From NCBI GenBank assembly GCA_033782935.1, contig JAWQEG010000486.1, forward strand, positions 3,472,001 to 3,536,000: 64,000 nucleotides of DNA, written 5' to 3'. Numbering within the stretch: the first letter of the stretch is position 1; every line of letters starts with the position of its first letter. Source of the DNA: Petrolisthes cinctipes (lineage: Eukaryota; Arthropoda; Malacostraca; Decapoda; Porcellanidae). The notes beneath the pieces are model-generated. The model was not told where the DNA came from. It searched no databases and was given only the letters and a program-made list of their open reading frames with translations. Shown here in pieces: positions 14,701 to 29,300 of this stretch. Position numbers and translations under genes: made by a program.

Positions 14701-17700
14701 AATTTTCGGGTGTTTTGAGCCTGAATTTGAGATATAAAAGGGTACAAATGATGCATGCACATATCGACTTTGGACACTTAAAATATCGATTTTTATGATG
14801 TTTTGGGCGTATATTTAAAAAAAATTCTAGCACTGAGTAGGCATGTACAGATCGCTTCTTGGACCCAAAAATATCGAATTTTCGGGTGTTTTGAGGTTGA
14901 ATTTGGGATATAAACGGGTGCAGAAGATGCATACACAGATTGACTTTGGTCACCAAAAATATCGATTTTCAGCTTGTTTTGGGCCTATTTTTTTAAAACA
15001 TTCTAGCACTGACTAGACATGTACAGATCGCTTCTGGGACCCAAAATTATCGAATTTCTGGGTGTTTTGAGGTTGAATTTGAGATATAAACGAGTGCAGA
15101 AGATGAATACACATGTTGACTTTGGGCACCTGAAATATCGATTTTTAGCATGTTTTGGGCCTATATTTTGAAAATATTCTAGCACTAAGTAGGCATGTAC
15201 AGATCACTTCTGGGACCCCAAAATATCGAATTTTCGGGTGTTCTGAGCCTGAATTTGAGATATAAACGGGTACAGAAGATGCATGAACAAATCTACTTTT
15301 GGGCACCTAAAATATCGATTTTGAGCATGTTTTGGGTCTGTATCTTGAAAACATTCTAACTAGGAGTAGGGATGTACAGATCGCTTCTAGGACCCAAAAA
15401 TACCGAATTTTCAGGTGTTTTGAGCCTGAATTTGAGATATAAACAGGTACAGAAGATGCATGCACATATTGACTTTGGGCACCTAAAATATCGATTTTCA
15501 GCATGTTTTACGCCTGTATTTTGAAAATACTCTTACTAGGAGTAGGCATGTACAGATCGCTTCTGGAACCCAAAAATATCGAATTTTCGGGTGTTTTGAG
15601 CCTGAATTTGAGATATAAACAGGTACAGAAGATGCATGCACATATCGACTTTGGACACTTAAGATATCGATTTTTAGCATGTTTTGAGCCTATATTTTGA
15701 AAACATTCTAGCACTGAGTAGGCTTGTACAGATCGCTTCTGGGACCCAAAAATATCGAATTTTCTGGTGTTTTGTGGTTGAATTTGGGATATAAACGGGT
15801 ACAGAAGATGCATGCACATATCAACTTTTGGGCACATAAAAGATCGATTTTCCGTATGTTTTGGGCCTGTATTTTGAAAATACTCTAACACGGAGTAGGC
15901 ATGTACAGTTCGCTTCTGGGACCCCAAAATATCGAATTTTCGGGTGTTTTGGGCCTGAATTTAAGATATACATTTTGGGCACCTAAAATATCGATTTTTA
16001 GCATGTTTTGGGCCTATATTTTGAAAATATTCTAGCACTAAGTAGGCATGTACAGATCACTTCTGGGACCCCAAAATATCGAATTTTCAGGTTTTTTGAG
16101 AATGAATTTGAGTTATAAACGGGTACAGATGATGCATGCACATATCGACTTTGGACACTTAAAATATCGATTTTTAGCATGGTTTGAGCCTATATTTTGA
16201 AAAAATTCTAGCACTGAGTAGGCATGTACAGATCGCTTCTTGGACCCAAAAATATCGAATTTTCGGGTGTTTTGAGGTTGAATTTGGGATATAAACGTGT
16301 GAAGAAGATGCATACACATATTGACTTTGGTCACCTAAAATATCGATTTTCAGCTTGTTTTGGGCCTATTTTTTTAAAACATTCTAGCACTGACTAGACA
16401 TGTACAGATCGCTTCTGGGACCAGAAATTATCGAATTTCTGGGTGTTTTGAGGTTGAATTTGAGATATAAACGAGTGCAGAAGATGAATACACATGTTGA
16501 CTTTGGGCACCTAAAAGATCGATTTTCAGTATGTTTTGGGCCTGTATTTTGAAAATACTCTAACACGGAGTAGGCATGTACAGTTCGCTTCTGGGACCCT
16601 AAAATATCGAATTTTAGGGTGTTTTGGGCCTGAATTTGATATATCGTTTTTGGGCACCTGAAATATCGATTTTTAGCATGTTTTGGGCCTATATTTTGAA
16701 ATTATTCTAGCACTAAGTAGGCATGTACAGATCACTTCTGGGACCCCAAAATATCGAATTTTCGGGTGTTTTGAGCCTGAATTTGAGATATAAACGGGTA
16801 CAGAAAATGCATGCACAAATCTACTTTTGGGCACCTAAAATATCGATTTTGAGCATGTTTTGGGCCTGTATTTTGAAAATACTCTAACTAGGAGTAGGCA
16901 TGTACAGATCGCTTCTGGGACCCAAAAATATCGAATTTTCGGGTGTTTTGAGCCTGAATTTGAGATATAAACGGGTACAGAAGATGCATGCACATATCGA
17001 CTTTGGACACTTAAAATATCGATTTTTAGCATGTTTTGAGCTTATATTTTGAAAAAATTGTAGCACTGAGTAGGCATGTACAGATAGCTTCTAGGACCCA
17101 AAAATATCGAATTTTCGGGTGGTTTGAGGTTGAATTTGAGGTATAAACGGGTACAGAAGATGCATGCACATATCGACTTTTGGGCACCTAAAAGATCGAT
17201 TTTCAGTATGTTTTGGGCCTGTATTTTGAAAATACTCTAACACGGAGTAGGCATGTACAGTTCGCTTCTGGGACCCCAAAAAATCAAATTTTCGGGTGTT
17301 TTGGGCCTGAATTTAAGATATACATTTTGGGCACCTAAAATATCGATTTTTAGCATGTTTTGGGCCTATATTTTGAAAATATTCTAACAATAAGTAGGCA
17401 TATACAGATCGCTTCTGGGACCCCAAAATATCGAATTTTCGGGTGTTTTGAGCCTGAATTTGAGATATAAACGGGTACAGAAGAAGCATACATATATCGA
17501 CTTTGGACACTTAAAATATCGATTTTTAGCATGTTTTAATCCTATATTTTGAAAAAATTCTAGCACTGAGTAGGCATGTACAGATCGCTTCTGGGACCCA
17601 AAAATATCGAATTTTCGGGTGTTTTGAGGTTGAATTTGAGATATAAACGGGTACAGAAGATGCATGCACATATCGACTTTCGACACTTAAAATATCGATT

Positions 17701-20700
17701 TTTAGCATGTTTTGAGCCTATATTTTGAAAACATTCTAGCACTGACTAGACATGTACAGATCGCTTCTGGGTCCCAAAATTATCGAATTTCCGGGTGTTT
17801 TGAGGTTGAATTTAAGATATAAACGAGTGCAGAAGATGCATACACATGTTGACTTTGGGCACCTAAAATATCGATTTTCAGCATGTTTTGGGCCTGCATC
17901 TGAGTAGGCATGTACAGATCGCTTCTGGGACCCCAAAATATCGAATTTTCGGGTGTTTGGAGCCTGAATTTGAGATAAAAACGGGTACAGAAGATGCATG
18001 CACATATCGACTTTGGACACTTAAAATATCGATTTTTAGCATGTTATGAGCCTATTTTTTATAAACATTCTAGCACTGACTAGACATGTACAGATCGCTT
18101 CTGGGACCCAAAATTATCGAATTTTCGGGTGTTTTGAGGTTGAATTTGAGATATAAACGAGTGCAGAAGATGCATACACATGTTGACTTTGGGCACCTAA
18201 AATATCGATTTTCAGCATGTTTTGGGCCTGGATCTGAGTAGGCCTGTACAAATCGCTTCTGGGACCCCAAAATATCGAATTTTCGGGTGTTTGGAGCCTG
18301 AATTTGAGATATAAACGGGTACAGAAGATGCATGCACATATCGACTTTTGGGCACCTAAAAGATTGATTTTCAGTATGTTTTGGGCCTGTATTTTGAAAA
18401 TACTCTAACACGGAGTAGGCATGTACAGTTCGCTTCTGGGACCCTAAAATATCGAGTTTTCGGGTGTTTTGGGCCTGAATTTGAGATACCGATTTAGGGC
18501 ACCTGAAATATCGATTTTTAGCATGTTTTGGGCCTATATTTTGAAAATATTCTAGCACTAATTAGGCATGTAAAGATCACTTCTGGGACCCCAAAATATC
18601 GAATTTCCGGGTGTTTTGAGCATGAATTTGAGATATAAACGGGTACAGAAGATGCATGCACATATCGTCTTTTTGGCACCTAAAAGATCGATTTTCAGTA
18701 TGTTTTGGGCCTGTATTTTAAAAATACTCTAACACGGAGTAGGCATGTACAGATCGCTTCTGGGACCCCAAAATATCGAATTTTCGGGTGTTTTGGGCCT
18801 GAATTTGAGATATTGACTTTGGTCACCTAAAATATCTATATCTAGCATGTTTTGGGCCTATATTTTGAAAATATTCTAGCACTGAGTAGGCATGTACAGA
18901 TCGCTTCTGGGACCCCAAAATATCGAATTTTCGGGTGTTTTGAGCCTGAATTTGAGATATAAACGGGTACAGAAGATGCATGCACATATCGACTTTTGGG
19001 CACCTAAAATATCGATTTTGAGCATGTTTTGGGTTTGTATCATGAAAACATTCTAACTAGGAGTAGGGATGTACAGATCGCTTCTAGGACCCAAAAATAC
19101 CGAATTTTCGGGTGTTTTGAGCCTGAATTTGAGATATAAACAGGTACAGAAGATTCATGCACATATCGACTTTGGACACTTAAAATATCGATTTTTAGCT
19201 TGTTTTGAGCCTATATTTTGAAAAAATTCTAGCACTGAGTAGGCATGTACAGATCGCTTCTGGGACCCAAAAATATCGAATTTTCGGGTGTTTTGAGGTT
19301 GAATTTGGGATATAAACGGGTACAGAAGATGCATGCACATATAGACTTTTGGGCACCTAAAAGATCGATTTTAAGTATGTTTTGGGCCTGTATTTTGAAA
19401 ATACTCTAACACGGAGTAGGCATGTACAGTTCGCTTCTGGGACCCCAAAATATCGAATTTTCGGGTGTTTTGGGCCTGAATTTGAGATATCGATTTTTGG
19501 CACATAAAATATCGATTATTAGCATGTTTTGGGCCTATATTTTGAAAATATTCTAGCACTAAGTAGGCATGTAAAGATCACATCATGAACCCCTAAATAT
19601 CGAATTTTAGGGTGTTTTGAGCTAGAATTTGAGATATAAACAGGTACTGAAGATGCATGCACATATCGACTTTTGGGCACCTAAAATATCGATTTTGAGC
19701 ATGTTTTGGGTCTGTATCTTGAAAACATTCTAACTAGGAGTAGGCATGTACAGATCGCTTCTGGGACCCAAAAATATCGAATTTTCGGGTGTTTTGAGCC
19801 TGAATTTGTGATATAAACGGGTACAGAAGATGCATGCACATATCGACTTTGGACACTTAAAATATCGATTTTTAGCATGTTTTGAGCCTATATTTTGAAA
19901 ACATTCTAGCACTGACTAGACATGTACAGATCGCTTCTGGGACCCAAAATTATCGAATTTTCGGGTGTTTTGAGGTTGAATTTGAGATATAAACGAGTGC
20001 AGAAGATGCATACACATGTTGACTTTGGGCACCTAAAATATCGATTTTTAGCATGTTTTGGGCCTGCATCTGAGTAGGCATGTACAGATCGCTTCTGGGA
20101 CCCCAAAATATCGAATTTTTGGGTGTTTGTAGCCTGAATTTGAGATATAAACGGGTACAGAAAATGCATGCACATATCGACTTTTGGGCACCAAAAAGAT
20201 CGATTTTCAGTATGTTTTGGGCCTGTATCTTGAAAATATTCTAGCACTAAGTAGGCATGTACAGTTCGCTTCTGGGACCCCAAAATATCGAATTTTCGGG
20301 TGTTTTGGGCCTGAATTTAAGATATTCATTTTGGGCACCTAAAATATCGATTTTTAGCATGTTTTGGGCCTATATTTTGAAAATATTCTAGCACTAAATA
20401 GGCATGTACAGATCACTTTTGGCACCCCAAAATATCGAATTTTCGGGTGTTTTAAGCCTGAATTTGAGATATAAACGGGTACAGATGATGCATGCACATA
20501 TCGACTTTGGACACTTAAAATATCGATTTTGAGAATGTTTTGAGCCTATATTTTGAAAAAATTCTAGCACTGAGTAGGCATGTACAGATCGCTTCTGGGA
20601 CCCAAAAATATCGAATTTTCGGGTGTTTTGAGGTTGAATTTTGGATATAAACGGGTGCAGAAGATGCATACACATATTGACTTTGGTCACCTAAAAGATC

Positions 20701-21753
20701 GATTTTCAGCTTGTTTTGGGCCAGTATCTTGAAAACATTCTAACTAGGAGTAGGCATGTACAGATCGCTTCTGGGACCCAAAAATATCGAATTTTCGGGT
20801 GTTTTGAACCTAAATTTGAGATATAAACGGGTACAGAAAATGCATCCTCATATCGACTTTTGAGCACCTAAAAGATCGATTTTCAGTATGTTTTGGGCCT
20901 GTATATTGAAAATACTCTAACACGGAGTAAGCATGTACAGATCGCTTCTGGGACTCCAAAAAATCGAAATTTTGGTGTTTTGTGCCTGAATTTGAGATAT
21001 CGACATTGGGCACCTAAACTATCGGTTTTTAGCATGTTTTGGGCCTATATTTTGAAAATATTCTAGCACTGAGTAGGCATGTACAGATCGCTTCTGTGAC
21101 CCCAAAATATCGAATTTTCGGGTGTTTTGAGCCTGAATTTGAGATATAAACGGGTACAGAAGATGCATGCATATATCGACTTTTGGGCACCTAAAATATC
21201 GATTTTGAGCATGTTTTGGGCCTGTATTTTGAAAATACTCTAACTAGGAGTAGGCATGTACAGATCGCTTCTGGGACCCTAAAATATCGAATTTTCGGGT
21301 GTTTTGAGCCTGAATTTGAGATATAAACGGGTACAGAAGATGCATGCACATATCGACTTTGGACACTTAAAATATCGATTTTTAGCATGTTTTGAGCCTA
21401 TATTTTGAAAACATTCTAGCACTGACTAGACATGTGCAGATCGCTTCTGGGACCCAAAATTATCGAATTTTCGGGTGTTTTGAGGTTGAATTTGAGATAT
21501 AAACGAGTGCAGAAGATGCTTACAAATGTTGACTTTGGGTACCTAAAATATCGATTTTCAGCATGTTTTGGGCCTGCATCTGAGTAGGCATGTACAGATA
21601 GCTTCTGGGACCCAAAAATATCGAATTTTCGGGTATTTGGAGCCTGAATTTGAGATATAAACGGGTACAGAAGATGCATGCACATATCGACTTTTGGGCA
21701 CCTAAAAGATCGATTTTCAGTATGTTTTGGGGCTGTATTTTGAAAATACTCTA

Positions 21754-23028
21754 ACACGGAGTAGGCATGCACAGTTAGCTTCTGGGACCCTAAAATATCG
21801 AATTTTCGGGTGTTTTGGGCCTGTTTTTGAGATATCGATTTTGGGCACCTGAAATATCGATTTTTAGCATGTTTTGGGATTATATTTTGAAAATATTCTA
21901 GTACTAAGTAGGCATGTAAAGATCACTTCTGGGACCCCAAAATATCGAATTTTCGGGTGTTTTGAGCATGAATTTGAGAATTAAACGGGTACAGATGATG
22001 CATGCACATATCGACTTTGGACACTTGAAATATCGATTTTTAGCATGGTTTGAGCCTATATTTTGAAAAAATTCTAGCACTGTACAGATCGCTTCTGGGA
22101 CCCAAAAATATCGAATTTTCGGGTGTTTTGAGGTTGAATTTGGGATATAAACGGGTACAGAAGATGCATGCACATATCGACTTTTTGGCACTTAAAAGAT
22201 CGATTTTCAGTATGTTTTGGGCCTGTATTTTGAAAATACTCTAACAAGGAGTAGGCATGTACAGTTCGCTTCTGGGACCCCAAAATATCGAATTTTCGGG
22301 TGTTTTGGGCCTGAATTTGAGATATCGACTTTGGGCACCTAAAATATCGATTTTTAGCATGTTTTGGGCCTATATTTTGAAAATACTCTAACACGGAGTA
22401 GGCATGTACAGTTTGCTTCTGGGACCCTAAAATATCGAATTTTCGGGTGTTTTGGGCCTGAATTTGAGATATCGATTTTGGGCACCTGAAATATCGATTT
22501 TTAGCATGTTTTGGGCCTATATTTTGAAAATATTCTAGCACTAAGTAGGCATGTAAAGATCACTTCTGGGACCCCAAAATATCGAATTTTCGGGTGTTTT
22601 GAGCATGAATTTGAGATATAAACGGGTACAGATGATGCATGCACATATCGACTTTGGACACTTGAAATATCGATTTTTAGCATGGTTTGAGCCTATATTT
22701 TGAAAAAATTCTAGCACTGTACAGATCGCTTCTGGGACCCAAAAATATCGAATTTTCGGGTGTTTTGAGGTTGAATTTGGGATATAAACGGGTACAGAAG
22801 ATGCATGCACATATCGACTTTTTGGCACCTAAAAGATCGATTTTCAGTATGTTTTGGGCCTGTATTTTGAAAATACTCTAACACGGAGTAGGCATGTACA
22901 GTTTGCTTCTGGGACCCCAAAATATCGAATTTTCGGGTGTTTTGGGCCTGAATTTGAGATATCGACTTTGGGCACCTTAAATATCGATTTTTAGCATGTT
23001 TTGGGCCTATATTTTGAAAATATTCTAG
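21754..23028. repeat. Tandem higher-order duplication, 637-bp unit
   Basis: Two successive 637-bp blocks (about 21754-22390 and 22391-23027) share an odd junction where TTCTAGCACTGTACAGATC skips the usual GAGTAGGCAT (22072 and 22709). The unit is about four monomers, including shortened ones. The second copy differs by scattered substitutions only. Confidence 0.82.
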
Positions 23029-24384
23029 CACTGAGTAGGCATGTACAGATCACTTCTGGGACCCCAAAATATCGAATTTTCGGGTGTTTGGAGCCTGAAT
23101 TTGAGATATAAACGGGTACAGAAGATGCATGCACATATCGACTTTTGGGCACCTAAAATATCGATTTTGAGCATGTTTTGGGTCTGTATCATGAAAACAT
23201 TCTGACTAGGAGTAGGGATGTACAGATCGCTTCTAGGACCAAAAAAATACCGAATTTTCGGGTGTTTTGAGCCTGAATTTGAGATATAAACAGGTACAGA
23301 AGATGCATGCACATATTGACTTTTGGGCAACTAAAAGATCGATTTACAGTATGTTTTGGACCTGTATTTTGAAAATACTCTAACACGGAGTAGGCATGTA
23401 CAGTTCGCTTCTGGGACCCTAAAATATCGAATTTTCGGGTGTTTTGGGCATGAATTTGAGATCTCGATTTTGGGCACCTGAAATATCGATTTTTAGCATG
23501 TTTTGGGCCTATATTTTGAAAATATTCTAGCACTAAGTAGGCATGTACAGATCACTTCTGGGACCCCAAAATATCGAATTTTCGGTTTTTTTGAGCCTGA
23601 ATTTGAGATATAAACGGGTATAGAAGATGCATGCACATATCGACTTTTATTGCACCAAAAAGATCGATTTTCAGTATGTTTTGGGTATGTATTTTGAAAA
23701 TACTCTAACACGGAGTAGGCATGTACAGTTCGCTTCTGGGACCCCAAAATATCGAATTTTCGGGTGTTTTGGGCCTGAATTTGAGATATAAACGGGTACA
23801 GTAGATGCATGAACATATCGACTTTTGGGCACCAAAAATAACGATTTTGAGAGTGTTTTGGGCCTGCATCTGAGTAGGCATGTACAGATCTCTTCTGGGA
23901 CCCCAAAATATCGAATTTTCGGGTGTTTGTAGCCTGAATTTGAGATATAAACGGGTACAGAAGATGCATGCACATATCGACTTTTATTGCACCAAAAAGA
24001 TCTATTTTCAGTATGTTTTGGGCCTGCATTTTGAAAATACTCTAACACGGAGTAGGCATGTACAGTTCGCTTCTGGGACCCCAAAATATCGAATTTTCGG
24101 GTGTTTTGGGCCTGAATTTGAGATATCGACTTTGGGCACCTAAAATATCGATTTTTAGCATGTTTTGGGCCTATATTTTGAAAATATTCTTGCACTGAGT
24201 AGACATGTACAGATCGCTTCTGGGACCCCAAAATATCGAATTTTCGGGTGTTTTGAGCCTGAATTTGAGATATAAACGGGTACAGAAGATGCATGAACAT
24301 ATCGACTTTTGGGCACCAAAAATATCGATTTTGAGCATGTTTTGGGTCTGTATCTTGAAAACATTCTAACTAGGAGTAGGGATG

Positions 24385-24425
24385 TACAGATCGCTTCTAA
24401 GACCTGTTTATATCTCAAATTCAGG
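24385..24425. other. Orientation switch point inside the satellite
   Basis: To the left the sequence reads GTACAGATCGCTTCTAAGACC, the expected reverse-block phase. It then continues TGTTTATATCTCAAATTC, which is forward-block phase. The shared ACC at 24402-24404 fits both sides, so the join carries a 3-bp microhomology. No other orientation change was seen in the 54.5 kb. The two arms join at non-equivalent places in the monomer, so this is not a perfect palindrome centre. It may be a real inversion breakpoint or an assembly join; the sequence alone cannot tell. Confidence 0.9.
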
Positions 24426-27400
24426 CTCAAAACATCCTAAAATTCGATATTTTTGGGTCCCAGAAGCAATATGTACATGCCTACTCCGTGTTAGAATATT
24501 TTCAAAATATAGGCCCAAAACATGCTAAAAATCGATATTTTATGTGCCCAAAGTCGATATCTTAAATTCAGGCTTAAAACACCCGAAAATTCGATATTTT
24601 GCGGTCCCAGAACCGATTTGTACCTGCCTACTCCGTGTTAGAGTATTTTCAATATACAGGCCCAAAACATACTGAAAATCGATCTTTTAGGTGCTCAAAA
24701 GTCGATATATTTTATGCATCTTCTGCACTCGTTTATATCTCAAATTCAACCTCAAAACACCTGAAAATTTGATATTTTTGGGTCCCCGAAGCAATCTATA
24801 CGTGCCTACTCAGTGCTAGAATGTTTTCAAAATATAGGCTCAAAACATGCTAAAAATCGATTTTTTAAGTGTCCAAAGTTGATATGTGTATGCATCTTCA
24901 GTACCTGTTTATATCTCAAATTCAGGCTCAAAGCATCCGAAAATTCGATATTTTTGGGTTCCAGAACCGATATGTACATGCTTACTCCGTGTTAGAGTAT
25001 TTTCAAATTACAGGCCCAAAACATGCTGAAAATCGATATTTTAGGTGCCCTAAGTCAATATCTGCATGCATTTTCTGTACCCGTTTATATCTCAAATTCA
25101 GGCTCAAAACACCAGAAAATTCGATATTTTGGGGTCCCAGAAGCGATCTGTACATGCCTACTCAGTGCTAGAATTTTTTCAAAATATAGGCTCAAAACAT
25201 ACTAAAAATCGATATTTTAAGTGTCCAAAGTCGATATGTGAATGCATCTTCTGTACCCGTTTATATCTCAAATTCATGCTCAAAACACCCGAAAATTCGG
25301 TATTTTTGGGTCCTAGACGAGATCTGTACAAGCCTACTCCTAGTTAGAATGTTTTCAAGATACAGACCCAAAACATGCTCAAAATCGATATTTTAGGTGC
25401 CCAAAAGTCTATATGTGCATGCATCTTCTGTACCCGTTTATATCTCAAATTCAGGCTCAAAACACCCGAAAATTCGATATTTTGGGGTCCCAGAAACGAT
25501 CTGTACACGCCTACTCAGTGCTAGAATATTTTCAAAATATAGGCCCAAAACATGCTAAAAATAGATATTTTAGGTGCCCAAAGTCGATATTTGAAATTCA
25601 GGCCCAAAACACCCGAAAATTCGATATTTTGGGGTCCCAGAAGCGATTTCTACCTGCCTACTCCGTGTTAGAAAATTTTCAATATACAGGCCCAAAACAT
25701 ACTGAAAATCGATCTTTTAGGTGCCCAAAAGTCGATATGTGGATGCATCTTCTGTACCCGTTTATATCTCAAATTCAGGCTCCAAACACTCTAAAATTCG
25801 ATATTTTGGGGTCCCAGAAGCGATCTGTACTTACCTACTCCGTGTAAGAGTATTTTCAAAATACAGGCACAAAACATGCTGAAAATCGATATTTTAGGTG
25901 ACCAAAAGTCGATATGTGCATGCATCTTCTGTACCCGTTTATATCTCAAATTCAGGCTCCAAACACCCGAAAATTCGATATTTTTGGGTCCCAGAAGCGA
26001 TCTGTACATGTCTACTCAGTTACAGGGCCACAACATGCTGAAAATTGATATTTTAGGTGCCCAAAGTCTTCTACACTCGTTTATATCTCAAATTCAACCT
26101 CAAAACACCCGAAAATTTAATATTTTTGGGTCCTAGAAGCGATATGTACATGCCTACTCCTAGTTAGAATGTTTTCAAGATACAGACCCAAAACATACTC
26201 AAAATCGATATTTTAGGTGCCCAAAATGTGCATGCATCTTCAGTACCTATTTATATCTCTAATTCAGGCTCAAAACACCCGAAAATTTGATATTTTTGGG
26301 TCCCAGAAGCGATCTGTACATGCCTACTCCGTGTTAGAGTATTTTCAAAATACAGGCTCATAACATGCCGAAAATCGATATTTTAGGTGCCCAAAGTCAG
26401 TATGTGCATGCATTTTCTGTACCCGTTTATATCTCAAATTCAGGCTCAAAACACCCGAAAATCGATATTTTGAGGTCCCAGAAGCGATCTGTACATGCCT
26501 ACTCAGTGCTAGAATATTTTCAAAATATAGGCCCTAAAAATGCTAAAAATCGATATTTTAGGTGCCTAAAGTCGATATCTCAAATTCAGGCCCAAAAGAC
26601 CCGAAAATTCGATATTTTAGGGTCCCAGATGCGATCTGTACATGCCTACTCCCTGTTAGAGTATTTTCAATATACAGGCCCAAAACATACAGAAAATCGA
26701 TATTTTAGGTGCCCAAAAGTTGATATGTACATGAATCTTCTGTACCCGTTAATATCTCAAATTCAGACTCCAAACACCCAAAAATTTGATATTATGGGGT
26801 CCCAGATGCGATCTATACCTGCCTACTCAGATACAGGCCCAAAACATGCTGAAAATAGATATTTTAGGTGACCAAAGTCAATAAATGTATGCATCTTCTG
26901 AACCCATTTATATCCCAAATTCAACCTCAAAACACCCGAAAATTCGATATTTTTGTGCCCCAGAAGCGATCTGTACATGCCTACTCAGTGCTAGAATTTT
27001 TTCAAAATATAGGCTCAAAACATGCTAAAAATCGATATTTTAAGTGTCCAAAGTCGATATGTGCATGCATCTTCTGCACCCGTTTATATCTCAAATTCAG
27101 GTTCAAAACACCCGAAAAATCGGTGTTTTGGGGTCCCAGAAGCGATCTGTACATGCCTACTCAGTGCTAGAATGTTTTCAAAATATAGGCTCAAAACATG
27201 CTAAAATCCGATATTTTAAGTGTCCAAAGTCGATATGTGCATGCATCTTATGTACCCGCTTATATCTCAAATTCAGGCTTAAAACACCCGAAAATTCGGT
27301 ATTTTTGGGTCCTATAAGCGATCTGTACATGCCTACTCCTAGTTAGAATGTTTTCAAGATACAGACCAAAAAACATGCTCAAAATCGATATTTTAGGTGC

Positions 27401-28598
27401 CCAAAATGTGCATGCATCTTCAGTACCTGTTTATATCTCAAATTCAGGCTCAAAACACCGGAAAATTCGATATTTTTGGGTCCCAGAAGCGATCTGTACA
27501 TGCCTACTCCGTGTTAGAGTATTTTAAAAATACAGGCTCATAACATGCTGAAAATCGATATTTTAGGTGCCCAAAGTCAGTATGTGCATGCATTTTCTTT
27601 ACCCGTTTATATCTCAAATTCAGGCTCAAAACACCTGAAAATTCGATATTTTGGGGTCCCAGAAGCGATCTGTACATGCCTACTCAGTGCTAGAATATTT
27701 TCAAAATATAGGCCTCAAAAATGCTAAAAATCGATATTTTAGGTGCCCATAGTCAATATCTCAAATTCAGGCTCAAAACACCCGAAAATTCGGTATTTTT
27801 GGGTCCTAGAAGCGATCTGTACATGCCTACTCCTAGTTAGAATGTTTTCAAGATACAGACCGAAAACATGCTCAAAATCGATATTTTAGGTGCCCAAAAG
27901 TCGATATGTGCATGCATCTTCTGTACCCGTTTATATCTCAAATTCAGGCTGCAAACACCCGAAAATTCGATATTTTGGGGTCCCAGAAGCGATCTGTACA
28001 TGCCTACTCAGATACAGGCCTAAAATATGCTGAAAATAGATATTTTAGGTGACCAAAGTCAATAAGTGTATGCATCTTCTGCACCCGTTTATATCCCAAA
28101 TTCAACCTCAAAACAAACGAATAATCGATATTTTTGGGTCCCAGAAGTGATCTGTACATGCCTAATCAGTGCAAGAATGTTTTCAAAGTATAGACTCAAA
28201 ACATGCTAAAATCGATATTTTAAGTGTCCAAAGTCGATATGTACATGCATCTTCTGTACCCGTTTATATCTCAAATCCAGGCTCAAAATACCCGAAAAAT
28301 CAGAATTTTTGGGTCCTAGAAGCGATCTGTACATGCCTACTCCTAGTTAGAATGTTTTCAAGATACAGACCCAAAACATGCTCAAAATCAATATTTTAGG
28401 TGCCCAAAAGTCGATATGTGCATGCATCTTCTGTACCCGTTTATATCTCAAATTCAGGCTTAAAACACCCGAAAATTCGGTTTTTTTGGGTCCTAGAAGC
28501 GATCTGTACATGCCTACTCCTAGTTAGAATGTTTTCAAAATACAGACCCAAAACATGCTTCAAATCAATATTTTAGGTGCCCAAAAGTCGATATATGC

Positions 28599-29300
28599 AT
28601 GGATCTTCTGTACCCGTTTATATCTCAAATTCAGGCTCAAAACACCCGGAAATTCGATATTTTGGGGTCCAAAAAGCGATTTGTACATGCCTACTCAGTT
28701 CTAGAATATTTTCAAAATATAGGCCCAAAACATGCTAAAAATCGATATTTTAGGTGCCCAAAGCCGATATCTGAAATTCAGGCCCAAAACACCCGAAAAT
28801 TCGATATTTTAGGGTCTCAGAAGCGATCTGTACATGCCTACTCCGTGTTAGAGTATATTCAATATACAGGCCCAAAACATACTGAAAATCGATCTTTTAG
28901 GTGCCCAAAAGTCGATATGTGGATGCATCTTCTGTACCCGTTTATATCTCAAATTGAGGCTCCAAACACCCGAAAATTCGATATTTTGGGGTCCCAGAAG
29001 CGATCTGTACTTGCCTACTCCGTGTTAGAGTATTTTCAAAATACAGGCCCAAAACATGCTGAAAATCGATATTTTAGGTGACCAAAGTCAATATGTGTAT
29101 GCATCTTCTGCATCCGTTTATATCCCAAATTCAACCTCAAAACACCCAAAAAATCGATATTTTTGGGTCCTAGAAGTGATCTGTACATGCCTAATCATTG
29201 CAAGAATGTTTTCAAAGTATAGACTCAAAACATGCTAAAAATCGATATTTTAAGTGTCGAAAGTCGATATGTACATGCATCTTCTGTACCCGTTTATATC
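28599..29300. repeat. Satellite segment duplicated at 30287-30988 (offset 1688)
   Basis: About 700 bp is repeated with constant offset 1688. Shared private variants are GGTCCAAAAAGCGATTTG, GAGTATATTCAATATACAGG and CCTAATCATTGCAAGAATG. Between the copies the satellite is of general type, so this is an interspersed rather than directly tandem duplication. Confidence 0.8.

Larger units (their letters stand above)
1..24402 (-). repeat. 176/177-bp satellite array, reverse orientation block
   Basis: This block is uninterrupted tandem satellite, read here as the reverse complement of the block after 24405. The monomer is 176 or 177 bp; the one-base difference is mostly three versus four T in the 'gactttgggc/gacttttgggc' segment. 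Landmarks in each monomer are AAAATATCGAATTTTCGG, TGCATGCACATATCGAC, AAAATATCGATTTT and GGCATGTACAGATCGCTTC. Full-length monomers are mixed with a form missing about 30 bp (GAGATATCGA joined directly, for example near 760 and 4790) and a form missing about 18 bp (GCATCTGAGTAGG, for example near 690 and 1168). Copies are highly similar, which indicates ongoing homogenisation. Function is not shown by the sequence; long homogeneous arrays like this are typical of centromeric or other constitutive heterochromatin. The left end lies outside the window. Confidence 0.97.
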
